Assembly: GCA_013298775.1 (NCBI GenBank) | Contig: JAAFIV010000019.1 | Location: forward strand, 26,509-90,508 | Reading direction: 5' to 3' | DNA from: Ignavibacteria bacterium | GTDB taxonomy: Bacteria > Bacteroidota > Ignavibacteria > Kapaibacteriales > UBA4661 | DNA: 64,000 nucleotides | In this document: positions 16,473-23,703 of the stretch, piece after piece | Layout: each line of letters begins with the position of its first letter | Position numbering within the stretch: the stretch's first letter is position 1 | Position numbers and translations under genes: made by a program | Notes under the pieces: generated by a model | What the model saw: the letters and a program-made list of their open reading frames with translations, nothing else | Databases searched by the model: none | Told to the model about the DNA's origin: nothing

Positions 16473-19163
16473 ATGACCAAAAATCTTGTTATTGTAGAAT
16501 CTCCCGCAAAAGCGAAAACGATTGAAAAATTTCTTGGTAAAGATTTCACCGTAAAATCGTGCTTCGGGCATATCCGCGACCTTGCCAAAGGCGACGATGC
16601 GATTGATGTTGCCAACGGTTTTATTCCAAAATATGAGGTTTCACCCGACAAGCGTGATGTGGTGCGAGATTTGAGCCGCCTCGCCTCCGAAGCAGAAACC
16701 GTCTGGCTCGCGTCGGACGAAGACCGCGAGGGAGAAGCTATTTCGTGGCATTTGTTCGAGGCGTTGAAATTGAAACACGCGACAACAAAACGAATTGTGT
16801 TTCATGAAATCACCAAACCTGCCATTTTACACGCTGTTGAACATCCACGCGCCATTGACTACGACCTCGTAAACGCCCAGCAAGCACGTCGCTTGCTCGA
16901 CCGCTTGGTAGGGTTTGAATTATCGCCTGTTTTGTGGCGCAAGGTGCGTCCTTCCTTGTCGGCAGGGCGTGTACAGTCGGTGGCGGTGCGCCTGATTGTT
17001 GAGCGCGAGCGCGATATTCAAGGATTTCAATCCACCTCGCAATACCGCGTGAATGCTGAGTTTCTGACCTCTGGTGGCGGACGCTCCTTCAAAGCAGAAT
17101 TACCGAAAAAATTCGACACCGCAGAAGAAGCGGAAAAATTCTTGAATGCGTGTAAAGGTGCGGCATTCAGCGTGAAAAACTTGGAAACCAAGCCCGCGAA
17201 AAAATCTCCCGCAGCACCCTTCACCACTTCTACTTTGCAGCAGGAAGCAAGCCGCAAACTCGGTTTTTCGATTTCACAAACCATGCTGCACGCCCAGCGT
17301 TTGTACGAAGCGGGGCATATTACCTACATGAGAACGGATTCGGTGAATCTCTCCGAGCTGGCTCTGGATGCGGCTGAAGAGGCAATTACCAATTCCTTCG
17401 GCAAGCAATATTCACATCGCCAAAAGTATTTTACGAAAAATGATTCCGCGCAAGAAGCGCACGAAGCAATTCGCCCCACCGACTTCACACGCCGCACCGT
17501 TCCGCCCTCTGGCGACGTTGATGGGCAAGCATTGCGATTGTATGAGCTTATTTGGAAACGTGGCGTTGCTTCGCAAATGGCGGATGCGCAAATTGAGCGC
17601 ACAATAGCAACCATCGGCATTTCAACCGTTCCCGAAACGCTGACCGCAACGGGCGAGATTATCAAATTCGACGGCTTTTTGAAGCTCTATTTGGAATCCA
17701 CCGACGACGAAAACGATGAAGATAACGACAGCATTTTGCCGCCCATGAAGCAAGGCGAATCGCTGGAACTCCGCACCATGACTGCCACGCAGCGTTACGC
17801 GAAACCCGCACCGCGCTATACCGAAGCAAGTTTGGTGAAAAAGCTCGAAGAACTCGGCATTGGTCGCCCTTCCACCTACGCGCCGACGATTTCTACGGTT
17901 CAAAAGCGCGGCTACGTCGTGAAAGAAGAGCGTGAAGCGAAGCAGCGTCCGGTGAATATTTTGACCTTGAAAGATAATATTGTTTCCAAACGCACCGAGC
18001 AGGAAAATTACGGCGCAGAAAAAAACAAACTCTTCCCCAGCGACGTAGGGATGCTGGTTACAGACTTTTTGGTGAAGCATTTCGACCAGATTATGGACTA
18101 TAATTTCACCGCGACGGTGGAAAAAGAGTTCGACGAAATTGCGCAAGGCAAGAAAGTTTGGAACAAGATGTTGGAAAATTTTTATATTCCGTTTCATCAA
18201 CTTGTTGAGCAAACCACCGAAAATGCTGAACGCCAGCGCGGGGAGCGGCTTTTGGGACAAGAACCCGAATCGGGTAGAAACGTGTATGCGCGTTTGGCGC
18301 GGTACGGACCAGTGGTGCAAATCGGCGACCAAGACGACGAAGATAAGAAATACGCGAATCTCCGTCAGGGGCAATCGCTGGAAACCATCACGCTGGAAGA
18401 GGGATTGCGCCTTTTCACTGAGCGAACCGACCGCCTACTTGGCAAAGACCCCGCAAGTGGCAAAAACGTGTACGTCCGCATGGCGCGGTACGGTCCGGTG
18501 GCGCAAATTGGCGAGCCAGACGACGAAGAGAAAAAATATGCAAGTCTGCGTCCGGGACAATCTCTCGCGGGAATCACGCTGGATGAAGCAATGACGCTCT
18601 TCCGCTTGCCGCGTGTGGCGGGCGAGTTCGAGAGCAAGCCGATGAAAGTCGCGCTGGGACGCTTCGGACCGTACATTTTGCACGACGACAATTTTTATTC
18701 GCTCACCAAACAAGACGACCCGTACACGGTTTCCGCCGACCGCGCTGTGGAAATCATTCTGGCGAAGCGTCAGCTTGACAGCGACAAGCTCATCAAGGAG
18801 TTTTCGCTCGAAACAGGCTCAGTGCTAAAGCTCCTCAAAGACCGATGGGGACACGTTTTGGTACTGGGCAAACAAAAAGCTAAATTGCCCAAAGGCACCG
18901 CCGCAGAAGAACTAACGTTGGAAGAATGTATGGCACTTGCGGGCGATAAAATTGACTTTACAAGCGACGGCAAGCCAAAAGCGAAGAAATCTGCAAAAGC
19001 CGCATCATCAGGCAAGTCTTCGACAACGAAAACAAAAACTTCAACAGCAAAGGCTTCAACCGCGAAGGCAGCAACGGCAAAAAAGACAGGGACGAAAAAA
19101 GAAACTTCGGCAAAAGCAAAAGCCCCGAAAGCAAGTAATGGCGAGGCTTCTAAGAAAAAGTAG
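16473..19163 (+). CDS. topA: DNA topoisomerase I
   Basis: TopA relaxes negative supercoils by cutting one strand. The 896-residue protein has a Toprim domain with the metal-binding acids in SDEDREGEA (D82, D84, E86). The core carries HITYMRTDSVNLS with the active-site tyrosine Y285, and HEAIRPTDF follows. Instead of Cys zinc ribbons the C-terminus carries several copies of the topo C-terminal repeat (YARLARYGPVVQIGD, VRMARYGPVAQIGE, VALGRFGPYILHD). A Lys/Ala/Thr-rich basic tail of about 65 residues follows, resembling histone H1 and the tails of actinobacterial TopA. That tail probably aids DNA binding and processivity. A family C palindrome follows 17 nt after the stop. Confidence 0.97.
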   Translation: MTKNLVIVESPAKAKTIEKFLGKDFTVKSCFGHIRDLAKGDDAIDVANGFIPKYEVSPDKRDVVRDLSRLASEAETVWLASDEDREGEAISWHLFEALKLKHATTKRIVFHEITKPAILHAVEHPRAIDYDLVNAQQARRLLDRLVGFELSPVLWRKVRPSLSAGRVQSVAVRLIVERERDIQGFQSTSQYRVNAEFLTSGGGRSFKAELPKKFDTAEEAEKFLNACKGAAFSVKNLETKPAKKSPAAPFTTSTLQQEASRKLGFSISQTMLHAQRLYEAGHITYMRTDSVNLSELALDAAEEAITNSFGKQYSHRQKYFTKNDSAQEAHEAIRPTDFTRRTVPPSGDVDGQALRLYELIWKRGVASQMADAQIERTIATIGISTVPETLTATGEIIKFDGFLKLYLESTDDENDEDNDSILPPMKQGESLELRTMTATQRYAKPAPRYTEASLVKKLEELGIGRPSTYAPTISTVQKRGYVVKEEREAKQRPVNILTLKDNIVSKRTEQENYGAEKNKLFPSDVGMLVTDFLVKHFDQIMDYNFTATVEKEFDEIAQGKKVWNKMLENFYIPFHQLVEQTTENAERQRGERLLGQEPESGRNVYARLARYGPVVQIGDQDDEDKKYANLRQGQSLETITLEEGLRLFTERTDRLLGKDPASGKNVYVRMARYGPVAQIGEPDDEEKKYASLRPGQSLAGITLDEAMTLFRLPRVAGEFESKPMKVALGRFGPYILHDDNFYSLTKQDDPYTVSADRAVEIILAKRQLDSDKLIKEFSLETGSVLKLLKDRWGHVLVLGKQKAKLPKGTAAEELTLEECMALAGDKIDFTSDGKPKAKKSAKAASSGKSSTTKTKTSTAKASTAKAATAKKTGTKKETSAKAKAPKASNGEASKKK

Positions 19164-19179
19164 AAACTATCATAACTGA

Positions 19180-19268
19180 GCGAGGGTCTCACTTCCTAGT
19201 GAGGCTCTCGCTTCTGTACAAAGTGAGAGCCTCACTGACGGCTTTGCGTCAGGAAGTGAGACCCTCAC
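19180..19268. repeat. Family C palindromic repeat, copy 2 (3' of topA)
   Basis: The outer arms GCGAGGGTCTCACTTCC and GGAAGTGAGACCCTCAC are inverse, and the inner arms GTGAGGCTCTCGCTTC and GTGAGAGCCTCAC likewise. It begins 17 nt after the topA stop and could act as a transcription terminator or 3'-end stabiliser. Confidence 0.88.
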
Positions 19269-19310
19269 GGTAATCACGATAAATGGTTCATTATCTGCAC
19301 AATAAACGCC

Positions 19311-20450
19311 ATGAGAAAAATTCTCGTTATTGACGATACCGATTTTATCCGCGAGGACATTGCCACGACGCTTCAGTTCGAGGGCTTTGAGACTATTACC
19401 GCCGAAGACGGTTTGGCGGGCGTAGAAATGGCTCGCAACGAGCGTCCAGACCTCATTCTCTGCGACGTTTCGATGCCGCGTCTGGACGGTTTTGGTGCAT
19501 TGGAACAGATTCGCAAAATTGATGAAATTGCTTCTATTCCCTTTATTTTCCTGACCGCCAAAGCAGAAAAAGCGGATATGCGGCGCGGTATGGAGCTTGG
19601 CGCGAGCGACTACCTCACCAAGCCCTTCACGACCGATGAGCTTATCGAAGCCGTGAATGCGCAGTTCCGCAAGCTGGATAAATTGCAAGTGATGATTGCC
19701 GATAAGGTTGATAATGTGGTTAAGAAAATCGGTGCAAACATTGGTTTCGCGCTGCCGCACGAGTTCCGTACACCGCTTGTGGGCATTATTGGCGGGACGG
19801 ATATGATTGACATGGTGGCTGGCGATGTGCGCGGCGGCAAGCCTGTGGATGCGGCGGAATTGGAAAGTATTGCGCGGGATATTCGCACCTCGACCGAGCG
19901 TTTGCGCCATTTGACCGAGAATTTTATTGCCTACACTCAGCTTCAAAACCTCTCCTTCGATAAAGAAGCCGTGCGTATGATACGCGAACAACGCACCGAA
20001 GGCGGCATTTTGGGTATGATTGAAGATATTTTCCACCTGCAAAGCTCCGACGCAGGACGCTTGGGCGATGTCAGCCTTTCGGTGGAAGATTCAGAAATTG
20101 CGATGGCGGGACAGGATATTTACAAAATCATTCAAGAAGTTGCCAGCAATGCGCTGAAATTCTCTAAACCCGGCACCACGATTACCGTTCAAGGCAAGCC
20201 GCAAGGAAAATTTTTCACGTTTACCGTGATTGATAAAGGCTGTGGTATCAAGCCCGATGATATTCCCAATTTGGGTTCGCCCTTTGCGCAATTCGACCGC
20301 ATGGACAATGAGCAACAAGGCGCGGGACTTGGACTAGCAATCGTGAAAAAACTCTTGGAATTGTATCAAGGCGTATTCAACGTGCAAAGCGTGATTAACC
20401 AAGAAACGACGATTACGATTCAAGTGCCAGTCGCGCCAGAGATGGTGTAA
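19311..20450 (+). CDS. Receiver-histidine kinase fusion (REC-HisKA-HATPase)
   Basis: This is a cytoplasmic two-component protein of 379 residues with the receiver at the N-terminus. ILVIDD, phospho-acceptor D52 in LILCDVSMP and K104 in YLTKPF define the receiver. A dimerisation/phospho-acceptor helix follows with H150 in LPHEFRTPL. The ATPase domain carries the N-box (IIQEVASNALKFSKPG), DKGCGIKPDD and GAGLGLAIVKKLLE. There is no membrane span or input domain other than the receiver, so it should take its signal from an upstream histidine kinase or phosphotransfer protein. No partner lies next to it. A similar fusion is at 36776-37918. Confidence 0.9.
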   Translation: MRKILVIDDTDFIREDIATTLQFEGFETITAEDGLAGVEMARNERPDLILCDVSMPRLDGFGALEQIRKIDEIASIPFIFLTAKAEKADMRRGMELGASDYLTKPFTTDELIEAVNAQFRKLDKLQVMIADKVDNVVKKIGANIGFALPHEFRTPLVGIIGGTDMIDMVAGDVRGGKPVDAAELESIARDIRTSTERLRHLTENFIAYTQLQNLSFDKEAVRMIREQRTEGGILGMIEDIFHLQSSDAGRLGDVSLSVEDSEIAMAGQDIYKIIQEVASNALKFSKPGTTITVQGKPQGKFFTFTVIDKGCGIKPDDIPNLGSPFAQFDRMDNEQQGAGLGLAIVKKLLELYQGVFNVQSVINQETTITIQVPVAPEMV

Positions 20451-20470
20451 ATACTCGCATAGAGGAGTTT

Positions 20471-20668
20471 ATGATGCTACCGACACAAACACCCGCCACC
20501 GCTCAAGAAATTGAGGATTTTTTCAATGTTCCGCAGCATGGACGAGCAATACCGCTCACCAAAGAGCAGGAAGAATATTATTTGCGAACGCCTGAATCCG
20601 AGCGTGATAGAGCTTTTCAGCATATTTTAGAAGAACAGCGTAATGAGCAACACCGCAATAATCTCTGA
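20471..20668 (+). CDS. Small acidic protein, unknown
   Basis: This is a 65-residue protein preceded by a strong AGAGGAG ribosome-binding site just upstream of ATG 20471 (a second ATG follows at once). It is charged (LTKEQEEYYLRTPESERDRAFQHILEEQRNEQ) and probably helical in its second half. It overlaps the next gene by 26 nt and starts 20 nt after the kinase stop. I recognise no family. The size and tight overlap recall a toxin-antitoxin or other two-gene module, but no domain supports that. Confidence 0.55.
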   Translation: MMLPTQTPATAQEIEDFFNVPQHGRAIPLTKEQEEYYLRTPESERDRAFQHILEEQRNEQHRNNL

Positions 20669-20939
20669 AATATATCGGATGTATAATTCGTTTGCCAAGC
20701 GGAATATCATTGTCGTTATTCAGGAAGGCGCGATGCGGCAGTTGGTACAGCTTTATGATGCGGGATACAGTTTTGTTGCTTCGATTGTTATTGGCGCATT
20801 TGTAAAAGTGCAGAGTGACAAAGGAGTAACGACAACAACATCTGTATCTGCGCGGCTTTCAGGCATGGAAACTCATTTTACCGTGCTGTGCAAATTGGAA
20901 AATAATCTCTTTACCATACAAAGTATTTCTCAAGAATAG
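20643..20939 (+). CDS. Small protein, unknown, overlapping the previous gene
   Basis: This 98-residue protein has a helical N-terminal stretch (SEIYRMYNSFAKRNIIVVIQEGAMRQLVQLYDAG) and then beta-like segments (SFVASIVIGAFVKVQSD; HFTVLCKLENNLFTIQSIS). The start at 20643 lies within the last 26 nt of the 65-residue gene in another frame, implying coupled translation. I cannot place it in a family. A copy of the first 30 bp of murC lies 29 nt after its stop. Confidence 0.5.
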   Translation: MSNTAIISEIYRMYNSFAKRNIIVVIQEGAMRQLVQLYDAGYSFVASIVIGAFVKVQSDKGVTTTTSVSARLSGMETHFTVLCKLENNLFTIQSISQE

Positions 20940-20967
20940 TCTCTTATGTACGGCAGAATCTCAATAT

Positions 20968-20997
20968 CTATGTTCTCAAAAATTCAACGTATTCATT
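20968..20997 (+). repeat. Duplicated 5' end of murC, upstream copy
   Basis: These 30 bp are identical to 21552-21581, the murC start including its ATG and first nine codons. In this copy the frame runs MFSKIQRIH and then hits TAG. The similarity stops abruptly on both sides. The 554 bp between the two copies hold an interrupted gene and a small membrane-protein gene. Confidence 0.9.
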
Positions 20998-21031
20998 AGA
21001 GATGCCGTAGATACTCATTGTAGGTGTTATC

Positions 21032-21304
21032 ATGGAACAGCCACAGTTGCCGCAATCTTCTTCTATTGAAATTGTTTTTGAAACTCAAAAGTAGCAACTT
21101 GCCTTAGAGAAAGAGCGGCAGTCAGCGCGATTAGAAACTATTCGCAGCGCAGCAAGTTTAGGAACAGCCTTTGTATTTTCAGCCACCGCGCTCTATGGTG
21201 TTTTTACTGCAAGCATAGATACTACCGTCGTTTGCGCATTGATTGGTGCAGCCACAACGCTCTTGACAGGACTTACCTCTCCCAAAACGAAAAAAGACGC
21301 ATAA
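21032..21304 (+). pseudogene. Small two-span membrane protein gene interrupted by an amber codon
   Basis: A 91-codon frame runs from ATG 21032 to TAA 21304 with a single in-frame TAG at codon 21 (21092-21094). Before it lies MEQPQLPQSSSIEIVFETQK. After it the frame continues QLALEKERQSARLETIRSAA and two hydrophobic spans, to a basic end, SPKTKKDA. The uniform frame on both sides of the TAG indicates one former gene broken by a point mutation, or less likely an amber read-through. Its stop is one base from the next ATG (21306). Family unknown. Confidence 0.7.
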
Positions 21305-21305
21305 A

Positions 21306-21491
21306 ATGAATAACTCCCTCAAACATCCTACTGATGCCGTAAAGGTGGCGTTAATCCTTGCTGGAGCGGCGATTGTTATTGCGGTGTTGTTTATCATGCA
21401 CTCAAGCGGTGTGTTGGTCAAAGGCGGCTGGGTTTTCCTTCTTTTTGGTGGTTTAATTGCCTACAACTTCTGGCGGCGTTTGCGTGATTGA
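21306..21491 (+). CDS. Small two-span membrane protein
   Basis: This 61-residue protein has two predicted membrane helices (VALILAGAAIVIAVLFIM and WVFLLFGGLIAYNFW) and basic ends (RRLRD). ATG 21306 follows the stop of the amber-interrupted frame by one base, so translation may have depended on that gene. It ends 62 nt before murC. No family is recognised; membrane topology is the only firm statement. Confidence 0.6.
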   Translation: MNNSLKHPTDAVKVALILAGAAIVIAVLFIMHSSGVLVKGGWVFLLFGGLIAYNFWRRLRD

Positions 21492-21551
21492 CTGCCCTAC
21501 CACATTCAGACTATACACAAGCACAACTTTGTAACGACACTTACGTTTTCA

Positions 21552-21581
21552 CTATGTTCTCAAAAATTCAACGTATTCATT
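21552..21581 (+). repeat. Duplicated 5' end of murC, gene copy
   Basis: This is the second, functional copy of the 30-bp exact repeat seen at 20968-20997; it contains the murC start codon (21554). Confidence 0.9.
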
Positions 21582-22924
21582 TCGTAGGAATTGGCGGTAT
21601 CGGCATGAGCGGTATCGCCGAAATTTTATTAGACCAGGGCTTTCGCGTAAGCGGCTCGGATTTGCAACGCTCCGACGTTACCAATCATTTGGAAAAACTC
21701 GGCGCGACGATATTTGAAGGGCATAGCGCGGCGAATATCGAAGGCGCGGAAGCAGTGGTGTATTCGAGCGCGGTTAAAATCGCGGAGAATCCAGAAACGG
21801 CGGAAGCTCTGCGGCGTAAAATCCCCGTGATTCGCCGTGCGGAAATGCTTGCCGAAGTGACGCGCCTGAAATACTGCGTTGCCATCGCTGGAACGCACGG
21901 TAAAACCACCACAACCTCGATGTGCGGCTTGATGCTGATGAAAGGTGGCATTGACCCAACCGTGATTGTTGGCGGCAAACTGAGCGGCTTAGGAGGCACA
22001 AATGCTCGCTTAGGGCGCGGTGAATGGACGGTTGTGGAGGCAGACGAATACGACCGCTCCTTTTTGCAGCTTTTACCCACGATTGCGCTCATTACCAACG
22101 TCGAGGCGGAGCATTTGGATATTTACGCCGACTTCGACGACATCAAGCGTACCTTCGCACAATTTGCCAACAAAACGCCCTTCTACGGGCTTGTCGTGGT
22201 GTGTTTGGATAATGCTGGCGCGATGGAAGTGCTGCCAAACATCAACAAAAACGTCCGTACCTACGGGCTTTCGCCGCAGTGTAATGTTCGCGCTGTGGAT
22301 ATTGTCCACAACGAGCGTGTTTCCGAGTTTTCCTTGCTGTACAACGGCGAAAATTTGGGGAGAATTGCATTGCACATTCCAGGCTTGCACAACGTCCGCA
22401 ACGCGCTTGGCGCAATCACGGTCGCGCTGGAATTGGGTGTAAGCGTGGAGGATATTCGCTCGGCGTTGGATGGGTTTTCGGGCGTGTATCGCCGCTTTGA
22501 GATTAAGGGCGAGAAGCAAGGAATTATGCTGATTGACGACTACGCGCACCATCCGTCCGAAGTGTCTGCCACGCTGCAAGCTGCTCGCAATGGCTGGAAG
22601 CGTCGTGTTATCTGCGTATTCCAACCCCACACCTACACGCGCACCCGCGATTTCTGCACCGATTTCGGTAAATCCTTCACCGATGCCGACCATCTCATTA
22701 TTACCGATGTCTATCCTGCCCGCGAAGTGCCTATTGACGGGATTTCTGGGCAAATCATTGCCGATGCGGCAGCGAAGTTTGGACACCGCAACGTGCAGTA
22801 CGTTCCCGACAAAAAGGATATTCCAAACCTCTTAAAATCTATGACCAAAGAAGGCGACATCGTGATGACGCTGGGTGCAGGCGATATTTGGAAATTTGGG
22901 AATGAATTTTTGCAGAGTTTGTAG
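21554..22924 (+). CDS. murC: UDP-N-acetylmuramate-L-alanine ligase
   Basis: MurC adds L-Ala to UDP-MurNAc, the first amino acid of the peptidoglycan stem. The 456-residue protein starts MFSKIQRIHFVGIGGIGMSG, the usual Rossmann entry for UDP binding. It has the ATP loop GTHGKTTTT (113-121), VVEADEYDRSF, EAEHLD and DDYAHHPSEV. I start at ATG 21554 because the family begins right before the VGIGGIG motif. It stands apart from other mur genes in this window, and its leader region has been rearranged: the first 30 bp of the gene occur again 584 bp upstream. Confidence 0.97.
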   Translation: MFSKIQRIHFVGIGGIGMSGIAEILLDQGFRVSGSDLQRSDVTNHLEKLGATIFEGHSAANIEGAEAVVYSSAVKIAENPETAEALRRKIPVIRRAEMLAEVTRLKYCVAIAGTHGKTTTTSMCGLMLMKGGIDPTVIVGGKLSGLGGTNARLGRGEWTVVEADEYDRSFLQLLPTIALITNVEAEHLDIYADFDDIKRTFAQFANKTPFYGLVVVCLDNAGAMEVLPNINKNVRTYGLSPQCNVRAVDIVHNERVSEFSLLYNGENLGRIALHIPGLHNVRNALGAITVALELGVSVEDIRSALDGFSGVYRRFEIKGEKQGIMLIDDYAHHPSEVSATLQAARNGWKRRVICVFQPHTYTRTRDFCTDFGKSFTDADHLIITDVYPAREVPIDGISGQIIADAAAKFGHRNVQYVPDKKDIPNLLKSMTKEGDIVMTLGAGDIWKFGNEFLQSL

Positions 22925-22982
22925 CAAATATTCTGCTCATTGCTGCATTCTATGTGTTCTAAATCTTAAATTATGAGGTTTT

Positions 22983-23549
22983 ATGCGCTTTTTGAAGTAT
23001 TATCTCGTTATCTCTGTGTGTGGTCTATTCTTTAGCAAACAGCAAGTATTGACCGCACAGCAAGCATCTACGCCGCAAGCAGCATCTTCATCCACAACAT
23101 CAATTCCGCGCTACACAGCACGTGAGGGAAATAGTTCGCAGCAATCAAAATCTCTAGCTGTAAAATCAGTAGTAGTGCGGGGTATAGACGTTGTACCGTA
23201 CATTGTGGCAAGCGAAGATTCCTTACAAAGCTATATTCAAGATAATGCGATTTCCGTTTGGGTAAATGTACCGTCATTGCAGCGCAGCGGAGATACGCTC
23301 ACAGCAGTTGTGAAGCGGGTTTTGCGGTATGATATTACACACCGTTTGAATAAAGATTTGGTGAATGTTGATGTGATGAAATTCAATACACGCAATGACA
23401 CCTTTGCTCGCGTTGCCTCGCTCGACGCTGGTACGAACACACTTACACCGAATACCAAAGCAGAATGGGAAAAAACCTCGCTCGACGTAGATGTGCTGGC
23501 GTTGTACCACTATGTGGGCTATTTGTATGAAAAATATGGGAAGAAATAG
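22983..23549 (+). CDS. Exported protein of unknown function
   Basis: This 188-residue protein has a signal peptide (hydrophobic LVISVCGLFFS, cleavage expected near LTAQQ), then a Ser/Thr/Gln-rich low-complexity stretch to about residue 60. A folded-looking domain follows, starting VVVRGIDVVPYIVASEDSLQSYIQD and containing a VNVDVMKFNTRNDTF strand region. A TATGAGGTTTT ribosome-binding sequence precedes ATG 22983. It is 58 nt after murC and could be co-transcribed. I recognise no family. Confidence 0.6.
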   Translation: MRFLKYYLVISVCGLFFSKQQVLTAQQASTPQAASSSTTSIPRYTAREGNSSQQSKSLAVKSVVVRGIDVVPYIVASEDSLQSYIQDNAISVWVNVPSLQRSGDTLTAVVKRVLRYDITHRLNKDLVNVDVMKFNTRNDTFARVASLDAGTNTLTPNTKAEWEKTSLDVDVLALYHYVGYLYEKYGKK

Positions 23550-23586
23550 GCTTCTTCTCTTCTCGTCAGCCAACAAAGATATTGCC

Positions 23587-23668
23587 ATAGTGGCACAGAC
23601 ATTCTTGTCTGTGTTTTCCGCCTGAATCCCGCGCCAATACTCACAGACAAGAATGTCTGTGCCACTAT
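23587..23668. repeat. Family B palindromic repeat, copy 2
   Basis: ATAGTGGCACAGACATTCTT and its inverse AAGAATGTCTGTGCCACTAT are perfect 20-bp arms. This copy lies between the convergent 188-residue gene and mutS and could terminate both transcripts. Outer arms are weak here. Confidence 0.92.
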
Positions 23669-23703
23669 TAAAGATTGAAAACAATTCATTTGAATAGTAT
23701 TGA

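Noticed and set aside
17622..18374. 250-codon minus-strand frame within topA
   Set aside because: It lies fully inside the conserved topoisomerase core and C-terminal repeats, so it is a shadow.
19170..20042. 290-codon minus-strand frame opposite the receiver-kinase gene
   Set aside because: It overlaps D52, H150 and the ATPase motifs coded on the plus strand and shows no protein family features.
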